NCBI GenBank assembly: GCA_934277945.1
Contig: CAKQWA010000003.1
Coordinates: forward strand, 124,001 to 188,000
Direction of reading: 5' to 3'
Source of the DNA: an uncultured Alphaproteobacteria bacterium
Lineage (GTDB): Bacteria > Pseudomonadota > Alphaproteobacteria > CAAGCB01 > CAG-977
Length of the DNA: 64,000 bases
The notes below the pieces were generated by a model, which worked only from the letters and a program-made list of their open reading frames with translations, did no database searches and was not told the DNA's origin. Shown here piece after piece: positions 26,632 through 34,628 of this stretch. Each line of letters starts with the position of its first letter. Position 1 is the stretch's first letter. The position numbers and the translations under genes were made by a program.

Positions 26632-27646
26632 ACTGTTCCAAAAACAGTTGCTTGAAATAAGAAGCGTTGTTTTGTTCGTAAAACAAAATGATGCCTTTTT
26701 TGTATTCGATTTCGTCAACACTGCGGTAAGAAAGCGGACAATAATCATCCGCCAGCAACAGCGCGTTTCCCAAAATCCTTGACGTGCGCTTGTTGCCGTC
26801 TTCAAACGGCTGGATATACGCAATCATCAAAACGGCGACAAGAGCTTTTTCAACGGGATTTTCCGTTTGATTGACGGTTGAAATCAGATGCTGCAAAGCT
26901 TCTTTGATTTGATAGTTGTTGTCCAACGGACGGTAGTTTGTGCCGACAATGCCCACCATGCCTTGACGGATACCCGATGCGACCTGCAAGCCGCTTGTCA
27001 GCAAACGATGCACTTCTTCGATTTTAGAAACGCTCAACCGCCGAAAGTATTCGGGGGACTGCAACACATAATCCAACGCTGTTTTGTGATTCAGCACCAT
27101 TTTGGTTTCTTCGGCGGTTTTGCCTTTGGCAGAAACGTTTTCTTTCAACAGCCGTTCCGTGTCCAGCAAGGTATATGTGTTTCCCTCAATTTTGGAAGAT
27201 TTCCACGCCAGTTCGACCGTCAGGCGTTCAAATTCCTTTTGGCGCAAATTGGGCGGCAAAGCGTCGCGTTTTTTCCGATACGTTTCGTTCAGCAAAGCCA
27301 ATTCCGTTTTTTCGGTTCCCGTCAACAAGTTTGACAGAGATTTGAAAATGTCGAAATTAAAGGATGTTTTGACGTTTTTCCGCAGATCTTGGTCTGTGCC
27401 GAAATATTCTTCAACGTCAACCTGTGCCAGCAATGCCGAACGGGGCGACGGCGCGTAAAGCGTCGCTTTGGCGTTGCCTGTTTTGACAATCAAACCGTCT
27501 TTTAACAGCGCATCCAAATCACGCAACACCGTTATTTTGGATGCCGAAAATCCTGCCGTATTCAAAAAATTTTCGATTTCTTCCCGACGAACGGATTTGT
27601 GCGCTTGAATAAAATTCAGCAAAGCTTCTTGGCGTTTAGAGTACAT
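26603..27646 (-). CDS. Fic-like protein with N-terminal HTH and Gln in place of catalytic His
   Basis: A 347-aa protein. The first ~70 residues form a DeoR-like winged helix (QEALLNFIQAHKSVRREEIENFL), then a Fic domain. The core motif reads QPFEDGNKRTSR near residue 277, with glutamine (codon CAG) at the usual catalytic histidine. The inhibitory motif SSKIEG is near residue 147. In known Fic enzymes the His acts as the base in AMP transfer, so this protein may be inactive in that reaction or do something else; I believe related proteins with QPF exist, which would argue for a real subfamily. ATG at 27646 follows GGAGGGG. It runs opposite to the virB genes. Confidence 0.8.
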   Translation of the reverse strand: MYSKRQEALLNFIQAHKSVRREEIENFLNTAGFSASKITVLRDLDALLKDGLIVKTGNAKATLYAPSPRSALLAQVDVEEYFGTDQDLRKNVKTSFNFDIFKSLSNLLTGTEKTELALLNETYRKKRDALPPNLRQKEFERLTVELAWKSSKIEGNTYTLLDTERLLKENVSAKGKTAEETKMVLNHKTALDYVLQSPEYFRRLSVSKIEEVHRLLTSGLQVASGIRQGMVGIVGTNYRPLDNNYQIKEALQHLISTVNQTENPVEKALVAVLMIAYIQPFEDGNKRTSRILGNALLLADDYCPLSYRSVDEIEYKKGIILFYEQNNASYFKQLFLEQFNQAVKKYF

Positions 27647-27655
27647 TACCCCTCC

Positions 27656-27690
27656 AATCGTATCATTTCGATAGTCGAATCGTATCATTT
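27656..27690 (-). promoter_or_regulatory. Direct repeat operator upstream of HTH-Fic gene
   Basis: The 13-mer AATCGTATCATTT occurs at 27656-27668 and 27678-27690, exactly 22 bp apart, two DNA turns. It lies 10-45 bp upstream of the HTH-Fic start and in the 132-bp gap to the divergent XRE gene. This is the spacing expected for a dimeric repressor; the Fic protein's own HTH or the XRE protein is the likely binder. Confidence 0.6.
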
Positions 27691-27778
27691 TTGAAACGAT
27701 TGCGCAAGCCTTCCGACGTTGACCTGAGAATTTTTCAAAAAAATAACCCGTTCGGGATAGTTTTAGAGGGACACTTTG

Positions 27779-28003
27779 ATGAAGCAAATCACGTCAAGCG
27801 AAGAATTGGGCGCATTGATCCATTCCATGCGGAAATCGCAAAAGATAACGCAGGAAAAGCTTGCGGCGTACAGCGGCGTCGGTATTCGTTTTATCAAAGA
27901 GTTGGAACGAGGCAAGCCGACCTGTGAAATTCAAAAGGTGCTGAACGTGCTGCAAATGCTGGGATTGACTGTTAATATTGAATCCAAAGCGGGAGAATTG
28001 TAA
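27779..28003 (+). CDS. HipB/XRE-type transcriptional regulator
   Basis: A 74-aa Cro/C1-type HTH protein (GALIHSMRKSQKITQEKLAAYSGVGIRFIKELERGKPT), similar to HipB and Y4mF-type antitoxins. HipB is normally followed by a HipA kinase gene; none is found here, and the next gene is virB5. It is divergent from the HTH-Fic gene, so it may regulate that gene or its own promoter through the 22-bp spaced repeats. ATG at 27779 is preferred over TTG at 27776. The next 198 bp hold no gene that I can see. Confidence 0.75.
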   Translation: MKQITSSEELGALIHSMRKSQKITQEKLAAYSGVGIRFIKELERGKPTCEIQKVLNVLQMLGLTVNIESKAGEL

Positions 28004-28201
28004 CAGAACGCTTCGCCTTATTCCTCTCCCGTTTATGAGCGAATTTTAAAAACGATAGAACAGCGCAACCATTTTATGAAAAACGAAGTGTCTGCCGCTC
28101 CATAATGCACCGTTTTGCACCAAAAACGCGCTAACAGGCTGAATGAAGACCGCATAAAATAACAAGACCTTTGAATTTTGTTGTTTTTGCGGGAAAGCCG
28201 T

Positions 28202-28965
28202 ATGTTTAAATTTTTTCTCTTCTGTATGCTGTTTTTCGCCCGCGCAGCGAATGCTCAAATGGCGGTTATCGATACGAACGGCTTGGCTGAAAGCATCAAG
28301 CAGAACGCGACGATGGCGGCGATTTTGGAAAACGGCAAAGCGATTTGGGATACGACCAAAGAGGGCTTGGACGCGACGAAACAGATCACGGACACGGTCG
28401 GCGGGGCGGTATCTTTGGCGCTGACGGCGCAGAGCTTTATCACGAACGCGAACGAGCTGCTGCAATGCGTAACGCCCGACTTGCTGCTGGACGGCGTGTC
28501 GTTTGAGGTGACCAACGTCTGCACGGCGCAGGACTATATCCGGCAAGCGTTGGACTTGCCGACAAACGACGATGTGCAAGGCGCGCTGAATACGGTTTCC
28601 GGCGTGGCGGGAGGCGGTTATTCGTGGCGCGGCATCACGACGGCGAACAACCGGTCAAAAAAGCCCGCGTGGACTTCCACAAAAAGAGCGTTGACGACGG
28701 CTTGGCGAACGCCATGGCGGTCAAAGCCAAAACGTCGGAGCTGACGCAGGCGGCGACGGCGATCGTGCAGGACACAAACGGCGCGCTGACCGTAATGGAA
28801 AAACTGTCGCAAACAAACAGGGCTTTGGCGGACATTCACGCGGCTTTTGTTCAGCAAAACATCTTAATCGCGAACATTTTGCAGATTATCGCCGCGAAAG
28901 AAAAGCTCGTCGAAGGGACGATAGCAATTGACGCGGCTTTGACACAAGAGGAGAAAACGAAATGA
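28202..28965 (+). CDS. virB5: VirB5-like protein, split by a -1 frameshift at A-AAA-AAG
   Basis: Minor pilus component secreted to the periplasm. The first frame runs from ATG 28202 with a signal peptide (MFKFFLFCMLFFARAANA-Q) through ~150 residues and then drifts into arginine-rich out-of-frame sequence ending at 28744. The rest of the protein (ARVDFHKKSVDDGLANAMAV to EEKTK) lies in the -1 frame, ending at 28965. The two join perfectly at the heptamer A-AAA-AAG at 28657-28663, giving a 254-residue protein of normal VirB5 length. This is either loss of one A (mutation or assembly error) or programmed -1 frameshifting. The stop overlaps virB7 by 4 bp. VirB5 identity is from position, signal peptide and helical content. 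Confidence 0.72.
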
Positions 28966-29108
28966 GGAAACTAACGATATTGGCTTTATTGACCGTTTTA
29001 TCAGCGTGTTCGGCGACGCAAAGCGTCAAAGGCATCGGAAGCGGCACGGACAGCTACAAGCTCAGTCCTTGCGCCTGTCTGCCGATTGAACAGCCGAATT
29101 TGGGATAA
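28962..29108 (+). CDS. virB7: VirB7-like small lipoprotein
   Basis: A 48-aa lipoprotein (MRKLTILALLTVLSACSATQ) with a clean lipobox LSAC, so the mature chain starts at Cys16 and has about 33 residues, including a second Cys pair (CACL). VirB7 is the small outer-membrane lipoprotein that stabilises VirB9, often through a disulphide. The gene starts in an ATGA overlap with virB5, after GAGGAG. It is the only candidate for this component in the cluster. Confidence 0.72.
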   Translation: MRKLTILALLTVLSACSATQSVKGIGSGTDSYKLSPCACLPIEQPNLG

Positions 29109-29110
29109 GC

Positions 29111-29401
29111 ATGAAAACGCCGAAAGACATTGCCGGAATGTTCAAAACGGCGGCGCAGACGGAACTGCTTTTGTCGCAGGACGGAAGCGTTCCTCCGTTC
29201 GTCCTGCCCGAAGACGTGGCGACGATGCGATTTGTCATTGATACCCTGATGCCGCAAATCGCCGACCTCCGCGCCCGCCGCATCGTCTGGCTCCGTTCCC
29301 AAGGGCTGTGCTGGGAATCCGTTGCAAAAGAGGTAGGGCTGACCGAAAGTCAGGCTAAACGGGTGTTTGGAAGGGAAATCGCCGCTTTAAGAAAAACGTG
29401 A
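29111..29401 (+). CDS. Small helix-turn-helix protein, paralogue B
   Basis: A 96-aa protein with the same HTH block as the product at 26323 (DLRARRIVWLRSQGLCWESVAKEVGL). It starts 2 bp after virB7 and is part of the virB5-7 run. The protein ends at a TGA that lies inside the first of three 13-bp repeats preceding the ATPase gene, so that cargo seems to begin exactly here. Likely a DNA-binding regulator; family similar to DUF6362. Confidence 0.65.
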   Translation: MKTPKDIAGMFKTAAQTELLLSQDGSVPPFVLPEDVATMRFVIDTLMPQIADLRARRIVWLRSQGLCWESVAKEVGLTESQAKRVFGREIAALRKT

Positions 29402-29469
29402 TTTTTAGAGTGATTTTCATATTGAAAAACGTGATTTTTAAGGTAGAATTATATCTGAAAAACGTGATT
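29391..29469 (+). promoter_or_regulatory. Three 13-bp direct repeats at 33-bp spacing, promoter of the ATPase gene
   Basis: GAAAAACGTGATT occurs at 29391, 29424 and 29457, each exactly 33 bp apart (three helical turns). The last copy ends 22 bp before the ATPase start codon. Between copies two and three lie TTGAAA (29423) and TAGAAT/TTATAT-like boxes (29444-29454) that could be -35 and -10. The regular phasing suggests an operator bound by a multimer on one face of DNA. Confidence 0.65.
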
Positions 29470-29491
29470 CTTTTGAAAGGGGAGAACCGGT

Positions 29492-30835
29492 ATGTTCAGG
29501 AAAGCCGAGCAAAAATTTCAAGAATGGAAAAACAATCCCGATAAAAAAGCGTTGCTGGTGACAGGGGCGCGTCAAATCGGAAAAACGTACTTGGTGCGTC
29601 AATTCGGAAAGGCGAACTATGACAAGTTTGTCGAGATCAATTTTTTGACGCAGCCGAGCGCGGCGGACATTTTCAAAGGCGATTTGAACGCGGACACGTT
29701 GGTTATGAACCTGACCGCTTTTTTGGGAACGTCTTTGGAAAAAGGCAAGACGCTTGTTTTTCTGGACGAGATTCAAGAATGTCCGAACGCGCGGACGGCA
29801 ATCAAGTTTCTGGTTGACGACGGGCGTTTTGATTACATTGAATCCGGTTCTTTGTTGGGCGTGAATTATAAACACGTTCCGTCTTTTCCCGTCGGGTACG
29901 AACAAACCTGTCAAATGTATCCGATGGATTTTGAAGAGTTTTGTCTGGCGAACGGCGTTCAGCCGGAAACGATCAAATATTTGAACGATTGTTTCGACCG
30001 GCGCGAACCGGTGCCGGAGGTTGTTCATAATAAAATGACCGATCTGTTCCGGTATTACGTCATTGTCGGCGGAATGCCCGCGGTTGTTCAGACTTTTATT
30101 GATACGCACGACATCGGACGGGTCGTCGCTTTGCAAAGGGATATTTTAGCGCAATATCAACAGGACATCAGCCAATACACGCGGGAAAAGAAAGCGAAAG
30201 TTAAAAATATTTTCGATCAAATTCCGGCGCAGCTGGACGATAAAAACAGGCGGTTCTCCTTAGCCGCCATTGATAAAAAAGTGCGTCTGCGCGAATACGA
30301 AGACGCCTTTCTGTGGTTGCAGGACGCGGGCGTCGCATTGCCGTGCTATAATTTATCCGAACCAAAAATCCCGTTGAAGATCAACGAACAGAGCCGTTTG
30401 TTCAAGCTGTTTATGAACGACACGGGGTTGCTTTGCGCAATGGGAATGGAGAACGTCCAGTTCGATATTTTGCAAGGCGATATGGCGGTCAATATGGGCG
30501 GCATTTTGGAAAACGTGTTTGCGCAAATATTGAAAGCGAACGGTTTCGCGCTTCGCTATCTGAATAAAAAAAGCGTCGGAGAATTGGATTTTGTCGTTCA
30601 GCGCGGGAACAAGGTCGTTCCCGTCGAAATCAAATCGGGCAAGGATTACAAAAAACACGCCGCTTTGGACAAAGCTTTAAGCGTTGAAGAATGGGCTTTG
30701 GAACAAGGCGTTGTTTTTTGTTCGGGCAATATCGAAACAAACGGGCGGATTCTTTATCTGCCGTGGTACATGGCGATGTTTTTCAAACAGCGGGATTTAA
30801 GCGGTTTGAAAGTGGCTGTGGACGTGAATTTTTGA
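29492..30835 (+). CDS. DUF4143-type AAA ATPase
   Basis: A 447-aa protein. The N-terminal AAA domain has the P-loop VTGARQIGKTYL (residues ~23-34) and Walker B TLVFLDEIQE near 88-97; the C-terminal third is the DUF4143 nuclease-fold-like domain, ending in LDFVVQRGNKVVPVEIKSGKDYK, which has the D-x(n)-E-x-K pattern of PD-(D/E)xK folds. The role of this widespread family is not known. It is cargo inserted between virB7 and virB8 with its own phased repeats and strong GGGGAG ribosome site. A decayed relative lies at 19186. Confidence 0.87.
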   Translation: MFRKAEQKFQEWKNNPDKKALLVTGARQIGKTYLVRQFGKANYDKFVEINFLTQPSAADIFKGDLNADTLVMNLTAFLGTSLEKGKTLVFLDEIQECPNARTAIKFLVDDGRFDYIESGSLLGVNYKHVPSFPVGYEQTCQMYPMDFEEFCLANGVQPETIKYLNDCFDRREPVPEVVHNKMTDLFRYYVIVGGMPAVVQTFIDTHDIGRVVALQRDILAQYQQDISQYTREKKAKVKNIFDQIPAQLDDKNRRFSLAAIDKKVRLREYEDAFLWLQDAGVALPCYNLSEPKIPLKINEQSRLFKLFMNDTGLLCAMGMENVQFDILQGDMAVNMGGILENVFAQILKANGFALRYLNKKSVGELDFVVQRGNKVVPVEIKSGKDYKKHAALDKALSVEEWALEQGVVFCSGNIETNGRILYLPWYMAMFFKQRDLSGLKVAVDVNF

Positions 30836-30891
30836 AAAAATGCCGCAATCATTCGCTCAGCATGATTTTAAAAAGTAATGAAGGTAAAAAA

Positions 30892-31644
30892 ATGACAAAA
30901 TGTATCCTTTGTAACAGAGAAAACAAGATGTGCAGATCTCACGTTTTTCCAAAATGGATTTTTGATTACATAAAAGAAAACGACCATTCACAAAAAAAAG
31001 GTGTCATATTGATTGATAAGCAGACAAATATCTCTGAAAAATCAAAAGGTTTTAGAGGGAATATAGGAATCTGTATAGAATGTGATAGAAAAATAGGAGA
31101 TTTTGATGAATTTGCTAAAACGTTTACAACTGATGATTATATTGTAAGGAATGGAGAAGAAATTAACAGCTATGCGGGATTGATAGCATACAAATTATCA
31201 TTTTCAAAAGAACAGTATAATTTATTAAAAAAATTTGTTGCATCCTTGCTTCTTAGAGCCTCCCGAGCCCGTGATGTTTTTTCATCAGCTGTAGATCTTG
31301 GTCCGTTTGAAGACGATTTTATCCGATATATTGCAGAGGGAAAAGAAACAGATTATTTACAAGTAGCTATATGAAAATTGGTTTGTCCAAACGCAAGTCC
31401 CGCTATTAACAACATACTTATTCCTTTTATAAGAAATAAAAGTTCTTCTGGAACCATGTATCAATTTGTTATCAATGGGATAGAATTTCTTGCGTTTGTT
31501 GGAAAATATGTAAATAGATTATCTTTGTGTGATTTTTTTATAAAGGAAGGAGAAAATTACATATTAGTTTCGCCTTGGTCTGATCATATTAATGTAAGTT
31601 CTATTGTTAATCTGTTGCGACCTGCTCTTGCTTCGAAACGCTAA
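30892..31644 (+). pseudogene. HNH-like zinc-binding protein gene with an in-frame TGA
   Basis: The gene starts at ATG 30892 (CILCNRENKMCRSHVFPKW), a C-x2-C ... H-x-x-P-K pattern, followed by a second C-x2-C (GICIECDRKIG) near residue 60. This resembles HNH endonuclease-type zinc proteins. The frame stops at TGA 31372-31374 after 160 codons and continues in the same frame for another 90 codons to 31644, rich in ordinary residues (MYQFVINGIEFLAFVGKYV). A TGG-to-TGA change would explain it. The DNA is AT-rich compared with the T4SS genes, so it was probably acquired separately. Confidence 0.6.
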
Positions 31645-31688
31645 TTTCCTTTAATGAATTCCTGTTTTTGCATAAAAAGCCCCAAAAA

Positions 31689-31715
31689 GCTCCGAAAAGA
31701 CATTCGGGGCTTTTT
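31689..31715 (+). terminator. Rho-independent terminator
   Basis: Stem GCTCCGAA / TTCGGGGC (31689-31710, one G-T pair) with a six-base loop, followed by TTTTT. It ends the cargo block before the virB8 operon. Longer A-rich/T-rich arms outside also pair. Confidence 0.75.
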
Positions 31716-31763
31716 GCATAGGGGGATAGACTTTTTCCGAACAAAACGCGGGAGGAAGAACGC

Positions 31764-31946
31764 ATGGTCGGGAAAGTCAACAAGGTCAGACAGAGTTATC
31801 TGGATTTGGAAAGGGTGGAGATGCTGCAACGGCGGCTGGAAGAGGCTTTGCCGAACGATAGCGGATTGCGGCTGGACGCGATGATCGCGCTTGCGGTGCT
31901 GAAAGACTGCTTTAAAAGCGGCTTTGTGGAAAGGGTCGGGGAATGA
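31764..31946 (+). CDS. Small conserved-looking protein before virB8
   Basis: A 60-aa helical protein (VNKVRQSYLDLERVEMLQRRLEEALP) with GGGAGGA 6-10 bases before its ATG and a 4-bp ATGA overlap with virB8. I do not recognise it. Tight coupling to virB8 suggests that it belongs to the transfer operon. Confidence 0.6.
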   Translation: MVGKVNKVRQSYLDLERVEMLQRRLEEALPNDSGLRLDAMIALAVLKDCFKSGFVERVGE

Positions 31947-32620
31947 ACGGGGAAGAACCGACGCTTGATCAGCCCGCGGCGAACAGCGCGAGTTATCTGC
32001 GCCGATTGGAAAAGTCGGTCGCGGTGTTAAGCAAAATCGCGGGGGCGAGCGTGTTCGCGACCGTCGGCAGTTTTTGCGCGGTGCTGGCTTTGCTGCCGTT
32101 GAAACAGACGGAAACCGTGTTCGTGTCGATGACGAACGGCGCACAAATCGTGCGTCTGCTGCCCGAACAAATCGACCGTTCAACCTTGGAACAGTATGTC
32201 CGCTCCACTTTGACCGAGTATGTGGAAAAGCGGGAAACGATCAACTTTGTGGACGACGACGAGCGGTTCAAATGGGTGCAGACGTTCACCCACCCGCAAT
32301 GGTTCAGACTGTTCGCGGAACACATGAGTTCGGGCAATCCCGACAGTCCGCTGGTTTATTACGCCAAAAACGAACTGACGCGGGACGTGTTTGTGCAGAG
32401 CTTGGAACAAATCCCCGACGCGGACGGCGTGTGGCGGGCGGAGTATGTCGCGACCGACCGCAAAAGCGGCGTGAAAGTCCGGACGAAAACTTTTGTCGCG
32501 ACGTTCAAAGCGCGCTTGGCTGGCATAGAGGCGAGCGCCGCGAAAACCGGAATCAACCCGTTCGGCTTGATCGTGGAAAACTACGCCGTGTCGGTCAAAG
32601 GCAATCCGAAAGGAGAATAA
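31943..32620 (+). CDS. virB8: VirB8-like inner membrane protein
   Basis: A 225-aa bitopic T4SS scaffold protein. One membrane helix is seen at residues ~35-55 (AGASVFATVGSFCAVLALLPL), then the periplasmic NTF2-like VirB8 domain with a conserved YAxxxL/T region (VENYAVSVKGNPK) at the end. It begins virB8-9-10, which overlap or lie within 5 bp of each other. Length and layout match. Confidence 0.88.
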   Translation: MNGEEPTLDQPAANSASYLRRLEKSVAVLSKIAGASVFATVGSFCAVLALLPLKQTETVFVSMTNGAQIVRLLPEQIDRSTLEQYVRSTLTEYVEKRETINFVDDDERFKWVQTFTHPQWFRLFAEHMSSGNPDSPLVYYAKNELTRDVFVQSLEQIPDADGVWRAEYVATDRKSGVKVRTKTFVATFKARLAGIEASAAKTGINPFGLIVENYAVSVKGNPKGE

Positions 32621-32623
32621 ACG

Positions 32624-33499
32624 ATGAAACGGATACTTTTTTTAATCGCGCTGACAACGGCGGGAGCGGCACACGCCGCAACGCTTGCGCCCGAACCGCG
32701 AGAACTTCTGAAAAGCATTGACGCGGTGCTGGGCGAGGTTCCGCCGGAACCAGCGACGCAAAAGGCATGGGAAAAGCAAAAGACGGAAACGAAAGCGGGA
32801 AACAAAGTGTTCGTCTGGGGACGCGGGCGGACGTTCAAGGTCAGATTGCGCGAAGGCATGGGAACGGTTTTCAAACTGCCCGACTGGGACGTTATCGACC
32901 AGTCGGTTCTGGCGGACGGCGTGAACTTCCGCCAAAAAGAAATGAACAACAAGGCGATGCTGTACGTCGAAGCTTTGACGGCTGGCGCGGACACGAGCCT
33001 GACGGTCGTCGGACGGTCGGGGAACATCTATAACTTCTATCTGGCGAGTCAGGGCGTCCGATCGGAAACAATCAGCGATCAGGTCGTGTATGTGGACGCG
33101 TCGGTGCCGAGCGTGAAAAGCTTTTTTGCGACGGAAACGGACTTGAAGCGCAAGGAAAGCGTCGAAAGCTTGGCGACTTTGACGCGAAGCGGCGGAAAAA
33201 CGTGGCTGAACGAATTGAAGTTCGATCCGACGAAGATCAGACACGACGTCGAAATGCGCGGGGATAAAACAATCGCGCCTGTTTTGTCGTTCAGAGACGA
33301 ACGGTTCACCTATCTGGATTACGGGGCGGATAACGAGGGCAAAGTCCTGCCCGTCGCGTATCAGGTGGTCGATCGGGTGGATCAGCCCGTCAACGTGCGC
33401 AAATCGCCGGACGGGCGGTATCTGGTGGTGGAAACAATCAATCCGATAACGCTTCGGTACGGAGAGAAAACTGTATGCTTAAAACGGCAATCGTCCTGA
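32624..33499 (+). CDS. virB9: VirB9-like outer-membrane complex protein
   Basis: A 291-aa secreted protein. The signal peptide ends at about AAHA-ATL. The N-terminal half contains a variable region with F-V-W-G-R-G, and the C-terminal domain has the conserved YRQxRVVETINPITLRYG-like end (here YLVVETINPITLRYGEK) that contacts VirB7 and VirB10. It overlaps the virB10 start by 25 bp. Confidence 0.88.
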   Translation: MKRILFLIALTTAGAAHAATLAPEPRELLKSIDAVLGEVPPEPATQKAWEKQKTETKAGNKVFVWGRGRTFKVRLREGMGTVFKLPDWDVIDQSVLADGVNFRQKEMNNKAMLYVEALTAGADTSLTVVGRSGNIYNFYLASQGVRSETISDQVVYVDASVPSVKSFFATETDLKRKESVESLATLTRSGGKTWLNELKFDPTKIRHDVEMRGDKTIAPVLSFRDERFTYLDYGADNEGKVLPVAYQVVDRVDQPVNVRKSPDGRYLVVETINPITLRYGEKTVCLKRQSS

Positions 33500-34485
33500 C
33501 GCTGCTGCTGACGGGGTGCGATGAGGAAGCGGCGGAACAAAAGCCCGTTCCCATTACGGTGAAATACCCCGCCGATTATTTTACGGTGCTGCCCGATCCG
33601 CCGAAACCGCCCGTTGTCGTGGTGGAAAAGGAAGTCGAAAAATGCGCCGAGGAAAAAGCGAAACGGATCATCGCCGCCGAACGCGCCAAGGAAAAGCGAG
33701 CCGAGCAAAAGAAAGGGGAGCGGCTGGATAAACAAGCTTTGTTGAAAGCGAGATTCGCGCTGAAACGGGCGGCGAGAACGGCGGCGGGCGGAACGTTTTT
33801 AAACGGGGTGCGGGAAGAGGCAAAAACGGAACGGCGGGAAACCGCGTCGGTTCAGCAGCCGCCGCGGGACAAAGCTTACGCCGCGCCGAACATCACGAGT
33901 TCGTATCCGGTGGACAGGTCTTTTATTTTAACGGAGGACAGGACGATACACGCCATTCTGCTGGACGGGATCAACACGCAAATCGCGGGGACGGTTCGGG
34001 CGTATGTGTCCGAAGACGTGTTCGGCGCGTCGGGACGGTTCAAGCTGTTGGAAAAAGGCGACGTGGTCATCGGCAAGTACAAGCCGACGAAAAAAGTCGG
34101 GGACACGCGGGTGGAAATCGCGTTTTACCGCATTATCCGCGCGGCTGACGGGGCGGAGGTTTATTCGTCGGGCGCGGCGTTCGCGTACGCGGCGGACAAA
34201 ATGGGACGCACGGGATTGGTCGGCGACGTGGATAACAGGAACTGGGAACGCTACGGTTTGGCGTTCAGCACTTCCCTTATCGGCGGTATTGCGGGATTGG
34301 GCAAAGCGAAAGTGGACGGCGACGAATACGAGGAATTTTGGAACCGTCTGTCCGACAACACGACCGAGATCACGACCAAGATTTTGGAACAAACAATGAG
34401 CATCGCGCCCGTAATCACCATCGCGCAGGGCGAACCGATTTTAATCCGCTTGGCAAGCGACATCACATTGAAGCGGGAGCGTTGA
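33475..34485 (+). CDS. virB10: VirB10-like protein with a lipoprotein signal
   Basis: A 336-aa channel protein spanning both membranes. The C-terminal TrbI/VirB10 domain is clear (FILTEDRTIHAILLDGINTQIAGTVRAYVSEDV, near residue 150, to the APVITIAQGEPILIRLASDI end). Instead of the usual N-terminal membrane helix after a cytoplasmic tail, the protein begins with MLKTAIVLTLLLTGCDEEAA, a lipoprotein signal with lipobox LLTGC. The residue after Cys is Asp, the known inner-membrane retention signal in enterobacteria. A proline-rich then lysine-rich spacer (residues 25-95) follows. Confidence 0.88.
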   Translation: MLKTAIVLTLLLTGCDEEAAEQKPVPITVKYPADYFTVLPDPPKPPVVVVEKEVEKCAEEKAKRIIAAERAKEKRAEQKKGERLDKQALLKARFALKRAARTAAGGTFLNGVREEAKTERRETASVQQPPRDKAYAAPNITSSYPVDRSFILTEDRTIHAILLDGINTQIAGTVRAYVSEDVFGASGRFKLLEKGDVVIGKYKPTKKVGDTRVEIAFYRIIRAADGAEVYSSGAAFAYAADKMGRTGLVGDVDNRNWERYGLAFSTSLIGGIAGLGKAKVDGDEYEEFWNRLSDNTTEITTKILEQTMSIAPVITIAQGEPILIRLASDITLKRER

Positions 34486-34628
34486 TGAAGCGGTTGATCG
34501 GGCGGTGTTTTTGGGTAATCGCGATTTACTGTTTTGAACGAAGCGGCGCGGCGGCGTCGGTTTGCCTTGAACCCGACGAAACCCAAACAATCAGGCAACT
34601 ATGGAGACAGAGCAATGACGTATTGTAG
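34485..34628 (+). CDS. Small secreted protein between virB10 and the Cys-rich protein
   Basis: A 47-aa protein with a hydrophobic N-terminus (LIGRCFWVIAIYCF) that could be a signal peptide, then a short polar tail. Starts 1 bp inside the virB10 stop after GGGAG. It overlaps the next gene's start by 14 bp. I do not recognise it; position suggests a transfer accessory role. Confidence 0.5.
   Translation: MKRLIGRCFWVIAIYCFERSGAAASVCLEPDETQTIRQLWRQSNDVL

Noticed and set aside
31372..31374. TGA read as tryptophan in this organism
   Set aside because: The in-frame TGA in the HNH-like gene could suggest it, but many intact genes (virB4, ftsW, virB10, virD4 and others) end at TGA with tightly overlapping neighbours, so TGA is a normal stop here.
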